The notes below the pieces were generated by a model. That model was not told where the DNA came from, made no database searches, and was given only the letters and a program-made list of their open reading frames with translations. From JARRNO01 sp037384885 (GTDB taxonomy: Bacteria; Acidobacteriota; UBA4820; DSQY01), in assembly GCA_037384885.1 (NCBI GenBank), contig JARRNO010000111.1:1-7017 (forward strand): DNA of 7,017 nucleotides. Direction: 5' to 3'. Numbering within the stretch: position 1 is the stretch's first letter; each line of letters begins with the position of its first letter. Shown here piece after piece: positions 1-5,624 of this stretch. The position numbers and the translations under genes were made by a program.

Positions 1-2
1 TT

Positions 3-1781
3 TCCACGGATGTCTCCAAGTTTCCAACCCCGCCGCCGAGACCCGCCCGTCGCAGTCTCGCGGTTCCTCTGACCGGCGGGATTTTTGCCGTCCTGATCAT
101 CTTCGGAGGCGTGCTGTTCATTTGGCTCCGAGCAGGTCCCATCAGGGAAGAAACGCCCCGTTTCCAGTCCCATGCCGTGACGACGCCCCCGGGATGGTTC
201 AGCGAGGCGGCCGTCTCTCCCGACGGCAACGCCGTTGCCTTTGTATCCGAAACGGAAATGGGGAGCGACATCTTTGTCCAGGACATCCGGGGGGGTGCAC
301 CGATCCGGCTCGTGTCGGACGGTGCCTCCAATCGCGACCCGGCCTGGTTTCCCGACGGCCGGGCCCTTGCCTATACTTCCGAAAAGAGCGGCAAACGGTC
401 CATTTGGAAAGTCCCGCGGTTTGGAGGCGCGCCGGTTCCCATCCTGGCCAACGCCTGTCAGCCGGCCATCTCTCCCGACGGAAAGCACATCGCCTTCGTG
501 CAAAGCACGCCCGGCCTGTCCTCCAGAATCGCCGTCGCCGGCCTGGCCGCGCCCGGCGATGTCCGCGTACTGACGGACAAGGATGGCGGCCTGTGGGAGC
601 ACGAGAATCCGGCGTGGTCGCCGGACAGTAAATTGATCTGCTACAACGATCACAACGATCTATGGCTGGTTCCCGCCCGCGGCGGCCGCGCCCGGAAGCT
701 CACGGACGACGATCCCAACGACTATTGCCCCGTCTGGTCGCCGGACGGGAGACATATCTACTTTTGCTCGACGCGGGAGGGGACAACAGCCATCTGGCGG
801 ATTCGGACAGGCGGGGGGGCTCCGGAGCGAGTCACCACGGGCTCCAGCTCCGAGAGGAATCCCAGCCTTTCGGGAGACGGGCGTTGTCTCGTCTACGACA
901 CCCGGGCGAAAATGGCGGGCTCCATCATCGACCGGCGGACGGGTGAGCGCCGCCCGCTGCCGCAACGGGACTACTTTGGAGAGCCCGCCCTGTCGCCGGA
1001 TGGCGCCGCCGTCGTCTATTGCGCCGATCTTGAGGGGCGCCTCAATCTCTGGCGGGTGCGGCTGAATGACGGCAAGCCCACGGGTTGGCCGGAAAAGCTG
1101 CTCGAGACCGACGGGATGTGCTCCAACACCGCATGGTCGCCCGACGGCAAGTGGATCGCCTACCAAAGGATGCTGCAGGAGAAGCGGGAGGTATGGGTCA
1201 TTCCCGCCGCCGGAGGGACGCCGGTGCAGTTTTCGGGGGACGGGGGCATGAACGCACAACCCGAGTGGTCGCCGGACGGGCGAACGATCTCGTTTATCTC
1301 AAACCGGAGCGGCACCTATGAAATCTGGGCCGCGCCCTTCAAAGACGGCGCCCGTGCAGGGGAGGCCGTTCAACTCACGCACGGAGAGGACGTGTGGGGC
1401 AGCCACTGCTGGTCGCCCAGGGGAGACCGGATCGCCTACCTCCGGGAGGATCGGGAAGGAAGCGACCTCTGGGTGATGTCCGTCACCGGAAACACGAGGC
1501 CCAGGCGCTTGACGCACCGCGCCGGCGCTGTCTTCGCCTCCTGGGATAAAGCAAGCGGGAAAATTCTCGTGTCGGCGTTCTGGGGCGGCAACCGCCAAGT
1601 GGTGAAGGCGGTGTCTCCCGAGGGGGGCGGGATCGAACCCGCGCCGAATACTGCGCCAAGCGACCCTCGTTCGGGCGTGCTGGAGATCGAAGCGTCCGCC
1701 GACGGGCGCCTTTTCGCCGTCATGGAGCGGATGGCCGGAGGCGGGGTTTGGGCTCTGCAGGCGGAAAAGGGCGCGTTTTAA
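3..1781 (+). CDS. Membrane-anchored TolB/PD40-type beta-propeller protein (5' end outside window)
   Basis: This is a partial gene: the frame is open to the left edge with no stop, and 592 residues are visible. Visible residues 1-18 are Pro/Arg-rich (PTPPPRPARR). Residues about 19-41 form one hydrophobic helix (LAVPLTGGIFAVLIIFGGVL). The rest is a chain of about 12 PD40/WD40-like blades of roughly 43 residues, with SPDG-type turns (SPDGNAVAF, SPDGKHIAF, SPDGRHIYF, SPDGKWIAY, SPDGRTISF) from about residue 72 to 570. Basic residues before the helix put the N-terminus in the cytosol and the propeller outside. Family knowledge: this arrangement is common behind a Ser/Thr kinase or a CadC-like winged-helix DNA-binding domain, so a sensor or scaffold role is inferred; which N-terminal domain is present cannot be seen. 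A GTG at 111 lies inside the membrane helix and is not a credible start. There is no sign of enzymatic residues. Confidence 0.88.
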   Translation, partial: STDVSKFPTPPPRPARRSLAVPLTGGIFAVLIIFGGVLFIWLRAGPIREETPRFQSHAVTTPPGWFSEAAVSPDGNAVAFVSETEMGSDIFVQDIRGGAPIRLVSDGASNRDPAWFPDGRALAYTSEKSGKRSIWKVPRFGGAPVPILANACQPAISPDGKHIAFVQSTPGLSSRIAVAGLAAPGDVRVLTDKDGGLWEHENPAWSPDSKLICYNDHNDLWLVPARGGRARKLTDDDPNDYCPVWSPDGRHIYFCSTREGTTAIWRIRTGGGAPERVTTGSSSERNPSLSGDGRCLVYDTRAKMAGSIIDRRTGERRPLPQRDYFGEPALSPDGAAVVYCADLEGRLNLWRVRLNDGKPTGWPEKLLETDGMCSNTAWSPDGKWIAYQRMLQEKREVWVIPAAGGTPVQFSGDGGMNAQPEWSPDGRTISFISNRSGTYEIWAAPFKDGARAGEAVQLTHGEDVWGSHCWSPRGDRIAYLREDREGSDLWVMSVTGNTRPRRLTHRAGAVFASWDKASGKILVSAFWGGNRQVVKAVSPEGGGIEPAPNTAPSDPRSGVLEIEASADGRLFAVMERMAGGGVWALQAEKGAF

Positions 1782-1787
1782 GCGCCC
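1769..1787 (+). other. GC-rich stem-loop across the stop codon of the propeller gene
   Basis: A perfect 6-bp inverted repeat, GGGCGC (1769-1774) and GCGCCC (1782-1787), encloses a 7-nt loop that contains the TAA stop (1779-1781). No T-run follows, so it is not a standard intrinsic terminator. It may stabilise the mRNA 3' end or weakly separate this gene from the small gene 49 nt downstream. An 8-nt direct repeat, TCCGGCAA, follows at 1793-1800 and 1803-1810. Confidence 0.35.
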
Positions 1788-1823
1788 ATGGGTCCGGCAA
1801 GATCCGGCAATGAAAGGAAATAA

Positions 1824-1829
1824 GAGGAG
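1824..1829 (+). promoter_or_regulatory. Shine-Dalgarno site deciding the start of the small gene
   Basis: GAGGAG lies 6 nt before the ATG at 1836. This supports the ATG over the in-frame TTG at 1830, which would sit directly against the site. Confidence 0.7.
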
Positions 1830-1835
1830 TTGGAT

Positions 1836-2063
1836 ATGGGGAAGAAAATCAAGGACGTGAAAAAATTTCACAATGATTTCTCAGAACGCCTCGTCAAGAT
1901 TAACGACGCGAGCAACAAGCTGAAATCAGCTCTGGACAAATCCAAAAACCCAGACGCAGATATGGAAAGCGATGCTGATGTTAAGGCGGCCTGCAGTTCC
2001 CTTGACACCCAATTGAGGGATCTTAGCGCAAACATGATCTTCCTGGTTTACGCCGGCTGTTAG
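1836..2063 (+). CDS. Small 75-residue protein, candidate precursor peptide for the adjacent radical SAM enzyme
   Basis: I do not recognise a family. The product is 75 residues, hydrophilic and Lys/Asp-rich, probably two helices (about residues 5-35 and 46-64) joined by an Asp/Pro-containing linker. It ends in a short hydrophobic tail, MIFLVYAGC, with cysteine as the last residue; the only other cysteine is at about position 53. There is no signal peptide. The start is the ATG with a good GAGGAG 6 nt upstream. The radical SAM/SPASM gene begins 12 nt after its stop, so the two are very probably cotranscribed. By analogy with known radical SAM/SPASM peptide maturases, a small leader-plus-tail protein directly upstream is the expected position of the substrate, but this is inference. 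G+C is about 46% (106 of 228 bases) against roughly 65% in neighbours, so it differs in composition. It could instead be an unrelated small helical protein. Confidence 0.72.
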   Translation: MGKKIKDVKKFHNDFSERLVKINDASNKLKSALDKSKNPDADMESDADVKAACSSLDTQLRDLSANMIFLVYAGC

Positions 2064-2075
2064 GCGCACCGTGCG

Positions 2076-2519
2076 ATGGATACGTCCGGGCGCTCTTTCA
2101 CGCCCTTCTCCACCCTCACGCTGCTTCTGACCGGGCGCTGCAACTTGGCGTGTTCGTACTGCTACCAGGATAAGGACCATGTGGGGGGGACGCTTCCGTG
2201 GGACGCCGCCCGGGCGGCCCTCGATCTGCTTTTCGCGCACGGCACACCGCCGCTGACGTTGGAATTCAGCGGGGGAGAGCCTCTGCTCGAAGCGCATCTC
2301 CTCAAGCGCTGCGTCGAATATGTTGAGAAGAGGAGCCCGATCGGAAAGGCCTCGGTGCAATGCATCCTCACCACCAACGGAACCTTGCTCACGCCGCGCC
2401 GGCAGGATTTCCTGGCGGAGCACGGCTTCGTGCTCCAGCTCAGCTTCGACGGCGTTCCGCCGGTACAGAAATTCAGGGGACGGGGGAGCTTCCGCAGGGT
2501 GGAACTGCACCTGGTATAA
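2076..2519 (+). CDS. N-terminal half of radical SAM/SPASM maturase-like gene, ended by an in-frame TAA
   Basis: This 147-residue half carries the radical SAM core. CNLACSYC at residues 22-29 is the CX3CX2C motif that binds the 4Fe-4S cluster which cleaves S-adenosylmethionine. FSGGEP around residues 64-69 is the GGE motif that contacts SAM. TTNGTLL (99-105) and LSFDG (122-126) are typical later strands of the barrel. The ATG at 2076 has only a weak ribosome site, so translation is probably coupled to the small gene ending 12 nt upstream. Translation stops at TAA (2517-2519), but homology-like sequence continues in the same frame from 2520, so this is one gene cut by a nonsense codon and not a frameshift. 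The family modifies peptides or proteins in the cytosol, for example by thioether, C-C or cyclophane linkages. The half alone lacks the barrel end and the auxiliary-cluster domain and should not be active. Confidence 0.85.
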   Translation: MDTSGRSFTPFSTLTLLLTGRCNLACSYCYQDKDHVGGTLPWDAARAALDLLFAHGTPPLTLEFSGGEPLLEAHLLKRCVEYVEKRSPIGKASVQCILTTNGTLLTPRRQDFLAEHGFVLQLSFDGVPPVQKFRGRGSFRRVELHLV

Positions 2520-3245
2520 TTGTGTACGAACCACCCCGTATACGCCCGAAGCCGGGTCAGGGCGCAAGCCGTCCTTACTCGCGCCGGCCTTCCATACCTG
2601 GCGGAAAGCGCCAGGTATTTCATGGACAAGGACGTCGCCGGCATCGTCTTCCAGCCGGCGATCGGGTCGAACGGCGGCTGGAGTGCGCGGGACCAGGCGG
2701 TCCTTCAGGAGCAGATGGAAAGGATCGTCGAACTGGGGACCCGGTACTGGACGGAGCACCAGAAGGTGCCGCTGGCGCTGCTTCATGGATTACTGCCTGC
2801 GAATACTTCGGGACCAGGAGACGGCTTCCTCTGCGGAGCAGGCGTGGGGAAAGGATTGTGCGTGGACAGCACCGGACACGGCTGGACCTGTCCGCTCTTT
2901 GCGGCCACCCTTCATGAACTGCCGCTTCTTGCGCGGGCCGTCTCCCGGGTCGTGGACGTGGGCGATGTCCGCTCGCCGGATGCATGGAAGCGCCTTGCGG
3001 CCACCCGCCTCCGAACCCGAAGGTTCGGCCTGTTGACGAAGCACGAGGAACGGTATTCCACTTACGGCCCCTGCCGGAACTGCGAATTCGAGGATGAATG
3101 CTTTGTCTGCCCGGCCGCCGTGAGCCACGCACCGGACGACATGGACCCCGACCGCATCCCCGATTTCCACTGCGCATTCAACCGCGCTGCAGCGTTGGCC
3201 CGGCGTAAATTCCAGAGGGAGGCGCTGCAGCGCAGTGCGCATTGA
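2520..3245 (+). CDS. C-terminal half of the interrupted radical SAM/SPASM maturase-like gene
   Basis: This half continues the frame of the upstream fragment immediately after the TAA. Sequence such as NHPVYARSRVRAQAVLT and LPYLAESARYF reads as a normal continuation of a radical SAM barrel. Numbering from the ATG at 2076, a SPASM-type auxiliary-cluster region follows: CGAG at 253, Cys262, Cys272 (in GHGWTC), then CRNCEFEDECFVC at 333-345 and Cys366. That gives eight cysteines in total. SPASM domains bind one or two extra 4Fe-4S clusters and are typical of peptide-modifying enzymes. Together the halves would make about 389 residues, a usual size for the family. The TTG at 2520 is the first possible start but has no good Shine-Dalgarno, so independent expression is doubtful. 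It ends 36 bp from the stop of the convergent membrane-protein gene, and I see no clear terminator between them. Confidence 0.8.
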   Translation: MCTNHPVYARSRVRAQAVLTRAGLPYLAESARYFMDKDVAGIVFQPAIGSNGGWSARDQAVLQEQMERIVELGTRYWTEHQKVPLALLHGLLPANTSGPGDGFLCGAGVGKGLCVDSTGHGWTCPLFAATLHELPLLARAVSRVVDVGDVRSPDAWKRLAATRLRTRRFGLLTKHEERYSTYGPCRNCEFEDECFVCPAAVSHAPDDMDPDRIPDFHCAFNRAAALARRKFQREALQRSAH

Positions 3246-3281
3246 ATGAGGGGGGACCCACAAACCGCAACGGCGAAATGA

Positions 3282-4067
3282 TCAAGGCTTCCGCTGGACG
3301 GCCACCTCTTTGGTGTAGGTCTTTCCGCCGATGACCGCCGCCACGTAAATCGTTTGCTTTGGGGCGTCCCGGTTCAGCGAGATTCTTCCACGGAAAAGCC
3401 CACCGGCGCTCCGGTCCAGTTCGGCCGTTCCTCCTGGAACTTCCTTGCAGCCCGCCGAAACGAACGTCGCTTCCCCCTGGGTTTGGGCGATCACGGAGGC
3501 CTCATCTTCGAGCACCTGCCCTTCCTGCGGTTCAAGGATGACCAACGGCGTCTCTTTTCCCTTCGTGGCAAACATGGTCTTGCTGATATCTTCGATCTTG
3601 TGCATGACCCGCTCTGTGGCGAAGCCGGCGACAAAGGCGACGGCGGCCACGCTGATTTCTCCGCCGACATTGACATCGCCCATGAGCGATCCCAGTCCGC
3701 GCATCAGGATGAAGGCCGTCAACCCCGTGACGGCCCCGAGCGGCGGCTTGGAGAAATACCACCAGTTCCATTCTTCTCGAAAATCCCTGTCCGCGCAGTG
3801 CTTTGCAAGTGCGAGAACGGCGTTGACGCTGGCGCCGAGTGCGCCCCAGCATAAGGCGATCACGCAGAACGAAAGCACGGGATCAAGTACGCTCCCCGGC
3901 GTCGCGCTGCTATCCGATGCGCCGTAAAACCTGGCGTGCACGAGGGCCGAAACCACCAGCGCCGCGATGGAAAACAGCGCCGCTTCGGCCGCGATCCACT
4001 TCACCGCGCGAGGCGGGGCGGTAAAACCGATACGGTCGTTCACGTCCCTGTTCTTTTGAAAATTCAT
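3282..4067 (-). CDS. Four-helix membrane protein with C-terminal Ig-like beta domain
   Basis: This 261-residue protein has no name I can assign. Predicted membrane helices lie at about residues 24-46, 63-88, 109-128 and 137-152. A Trp-rich loop (EEWNWWYFSKPPLG, 98-111) precedes helix 3. The segment TERVMHKIEDISKTMFA (151-167) follows helix 4. Residues about 174-259 look like an Ig-like beta-sandwich (PLVILEPQEGQVLED at the start, IYVAAVIGGKTYTKEVAV near the end). An even helix count and the basic flanks suggest both ends face the cytosol. The start is the ATG at 4067, preceded by AAAGGGGG with a 9-nt spacer. The frame stays open upstream into the peptidase gene, but that part is an out-of-frame shadow. 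It lies 50 nt downstream of the C1 peptidase gene, so the two probably form an operon and the protein may be its membrane partner; this is inferred from position only. Confidence 0.8.
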   Translation of the reverse strand: MNFQKNRDVNDRIGFTAPPRAVKWIAAEAALFSIAALVVSALVHARFYGASDSSATPGSVLDPVLSFCVIALCWGALGASVNAVLALAKHCADRDFREEWNWWYFSKPPLGAVTGLTAFILMRGLGSLMGDVNVGGEISVAAVAFVAGFATERVMHKIEDISKTMFATKGKETPLVILEPQEGQVLEDEASVIAQTQGEATFVSAGCKEVPGGTAELDRSAGGLFRGRISLNRDAPKQTIYVAAVIGGKTYTKEVAVQRKP

Positions 4068-4076
4068 TGCAAGGGA

Positions 4077-4084
4077 CCCCCTTT
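4077..4084 (-). promoter_or_regulatory. Shine-Dalgarno-like site for the membrane protein gene
   Basis: Read on the minus strand, AAAGGGGG lies 9 nt upstream of the ATG at 4067. It supports this start over the much longer open frame that runs back to 4520 within the peptidase gene. Confidence 0.5.
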
Positions 4085-4117
4085 CATCGAAATGCGGCCC
4101 AAGCGCCGGACCGTGTC

Positions 4118-5035
4118 TTACAACCCGAACTTGTCCGTGTCCACCCAGTTCATGCTGAGAAGAGACCAGAAATCCCGGGCCAGGTGATCCAGGACATAGT
4201 CGTAAGGCAACCAGCCGTATCCCTTGTCGCCCCATGACTCTCCCCAGGAATTGCGGAAGAGCAGCGCGCCGGTGGTCGTCTTGCCGCACTTTTTGTTCTT
4301 GATCTTCAGGTCGTCCTTGTACCCCACCGCCATGACGGCGTGGCCCCAATCCGATTTTTCGCCCGGGCAGGGATAGGGAATGGAGCCTTTCACGTCGCCC
4401 TCCTCGAACGACGGAAAACCGAAGAAGCCGAACATGGAGGGAATGCCGCCGGCCAGGTAGCGCTTCACGCTCTCCAGTATCTTCTCCGGTTTGGCTTGTT
4501 CGCCGGCCGGGTCGTGGCAAAAATAAGAAGCCGCCTCGAAATTATCGGCCACCGAGTAGACGAAAGCGGTGGGCTCCCGGTCGAAGTCGGACTTCGCATC
4601 GGTGTAGGGCCAGTATTTTTCCGCGGGGACGCCGCAGACGGCGAGCGCGGCCATGGCGTTGCGAATCCACGCGCCCGAGTCGCCCTTGACCTGCATCAGA
4701 TTGCGCGTGGTCTTGTACACAAACAGCCTGGACCCTTCAATGTGCCGGCCAAAGGCCCGGTTCTCGAAATACTCCACGACGCCAACTGCGGCGTGAGCCG
4801 TACAGGCGCCCAGGTCTCCCTGGTCCTCGACTTTCGAACACCATTTGCGAAGATCCGCGGCAGGCTTCAGTTTCTTTGCCCCTTTGCCCTCCTTGATTCC
4901 AAGCTTCCGGCTCATCGCCTCGATGTCCGGATGTCCGGCCGTGTAGTCCCGCAGGTCCGGAAGGGGCGGGAGCCAGCCCGTCCCCACGGCCCGGCCGGTT
5001 TTCGAGAGCGTCGGTTTCCGGTACATTTCGTACAT
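4118..5035 (-). CDS. Papain-like (C1 family) cysteine peptidase, no signal peptide
   Basis: The 305-residue product has the full C1 catalytic set: Gln72 and Cys78 in VEDQGDLGACTAHAA, His232 in DWGHAVMAVGYKD, and Asn262 in FRNSWGESWGDKGYGW. It would hydrolyse peptide bonds by a thiol mechanism. The N-terminus (MYEMYRKPTLSKTGRAVG, then GWLPPLPDLRDYT) has no signal peptide or membrane helix. The short stretch before the catalytic domain (about 65 residues, with the PDLRDYT motif) resembles bacterial C1 enzymes without a long inhibitory prodomain, so a cytosolic location is likely. The start is the ATG at 5035, with AGGAGG 5 nt upstream; the frame is open to 5146 but lacks comparable support. The membrane protein gene follows 50 nt later. 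The gene points towards the radical SAM gene, so a role in maturing its peptide is possible but unproven. The natural substrate is unknown. Confidence 0.92.
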   Translation of the reverse strand: MYEMYRKPTLSKTGRAVGTGWLPPLPDLRDYTAGHPDIEAMSRKLGIKEGKGAKKLKPAADLRKWCSKVEDQGDLGACTAHAAVGVVEYFENRAFGRHIEGSRLFVYKTTRNLMQVKGDSGAWIRNAMAALAVCGVPAEKYWPYTDAKSDFDREPTAFVYSVADNFEAASYFCHDPAGEQAKPEKILESVKRYLAGGIPSMFGFFGFPSFEEGDVKGSIPYPCPGEKSDWGHAVMAVGYKDDLKIKNKKCGKTTTGALLFRNSWGESWGDKGYGWLPYDYVLDHLARDFWSLLSMNWVDTDKFGL

Positions 5036-5040
5036 CCTAG

Positions 5041-5046
5041 CCTCCT
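5041..5046 (-). promoter_or_regulatory. Strong Shine-Dalgarno of the C1 peptidase gene
   Basis: A perfect AGGAGG on the minus strand with a 5-nt spacer fixes the peptidase start at 5035, and so shows that the protein has no N-terminal signal sequence. Confidence 0.85.
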
Positions 5047-5234
5047 GACTGACTCGGCGGCGTCCCCGTTTTTCCGGAGAGAGGGCGCCTGCGACAACTC
5101 CAGGATACGACGCGCCTCCAGCCGTCCTGAAGCAGTCCAATACCACTCCATTTTGCTGCCTGTCATCATAACAAAGTCAGGGCAGAAAGTGATCGGTGGA
5201 GAGTGGAAAGCACGTAGCGGTGAGCCGGAAAGGA

Positions 5235-5293
5235 GCTATGAAGCATAGATCCTCTTGCTTCTCACAGTGTGCCGCGAATTCACGCTTCATGGT
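5235..5293 (+). repeat. Overlapping, mutually exclusive inverted repeats
   Basis: ATGAAGC (5238-5244) pairs perfectly with GCTTCAT (5284-5290). With wobble pairs in RNA the stem extends to 10 bp (5235-5244 with 5284-5293). The same left arm can instead form a 6-bp stem, GAAGCA (5240-5245) with TGCTTC (5256-5261). Only one of the two can form at a time. A leader-RNA or operator role is possible, but the stems are short and chance is not excluded. Confidence 0.3.
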
Positions 5294-5480
5294 CCGTCGC
5301 CTGTCCCGTTTCTTGAGTGGAAATGCACCAGCTCGCGAAGGATCTCTCGCCAAGGCCCGTTAAACGGAGTAGAGTGGCAGAAAGGCGCTGCGATTGCTCA
5401 TCGGGCTCCCGGGGGGCGGCGCTGGATTACCTCTCAATCCCCCGGTTGGGAATGGTCAACAGGGATCGGTGGTGGAGAAA

Positions 5481-5488
5481 AGGAGGAG
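5481..5488 (+). promoter_or_regulatory. Strong Shine-Dalgarno before an alternative upstream start of the DUF3300 gene
   Basis: AGGAGGAG lies ideally spaced before an ATG at 5493. This ATG is in frame with the DUF3300 gene and no stop lies between it and 5625. It is a better ribosome site than AGGGAG (5611-5616), which is 8 nt before the ATG at 5625. Using it would add 44 residues in front of the signal peptide. Confidence 0.5.
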
Positions 5489-5624
5489 TACGATGCGTTC
5501 AAACAGAGCCGGGACGGCTGATCCGGCCGGAATCAATCTCCAGGCACTTCATCCGGAACGCGGGGGCGGCGGCCGTCGCCGAAGCTTATTGAACCGTGTT
5601 CCTTGGGGACAGGGAGTCCTACGC

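Larger units (their letters stand above)
5036..5624. other. Divergent intergenic region between peptidase and DUF3300 genes
   Basis: No convincing gene or RNA gene is seen. The region must hold promoters for both divergent units. On the minus strand TATGAT (5165-5170) resembles a -10 box about 130 bp before the peptidase start, but no good -35 box was found. Overlapping inverted repeats occur at 5235-5293. A 41-codon frame (5238-5363, +) has a purine-rich site only 2 nt before its ATG and is not supported. From about 5479 a strong ribosome binding site and an in-frame ATG at 5493 may extend the DUF3300 gene into this region. Confidence 0.6.

Noticed and set aside
660..1259. Minus-strand open frame inside the propeller gene
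   Set aside because: It is a shadow of the repeated SPDG-containing blades; no domain or ribosome site was seen.
2061..2519. TAG (2061) and TAA (2517) both interrupt one continuous frame, suggesting stop-codon recoding
   Set aside because: The small gene and the radical SAM gene being in the same frame is probably coincidence: the latter has its own ATG and a self-contained family N-terminus. TAA recoding would need genome-wide support not seen here, since the other genes end normally.
1926..2786. Minus-strand open frame opposite the small gene and radical SAM gene
   Set aside because: It is explained by high G+C; the plus strand carries clear radical SAM motifs and the antisense product has none.
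2320..3036. Plus-strand open frame in another frame across the interrupted radical SAM gene, suggesting a frameshift
   Set aside because: The Arg/Ser-rich translation is not homologous-looking; both real halves are in one frame, so the interruption is a nonsense codon and not a frameshift.
3246..3281. Terminator between the convergent genes
   Set aside because: The 36-bp gap has a G-run but no convincing stem followed by a T-run on either strand.
4068..4520. Upstream extension of the membrane protein frame
   Set aside because: This part lies inside the peptidase gene in another frame and reads as low-complexity basic sequence; ATG 4067 with its own ribosome site is the better start.
4340..5248. 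Plus-strand open frame of 302 codons opposite the C1 peptidase
   Set aside because: The minus strand encodes a peptidase with complete catalytic residues and a strong ribosome site; this frame is its antisense shadow.
5238..5363. 41-codon frame starting with MKHRSSC
   Set aside because: The AAAGGAG before it is only 2 nt from the ATG, too close for normal initiation, and it overlaps the inverted repeats.
5255..5592. Two overlapping plus-strand open frames of about 90 codons in the intergenic region
   Set aside because: They have no domain and no good ribosome site, and their Arg/Gly/Trp-rich content looks like chance in G+C-rich DNA.
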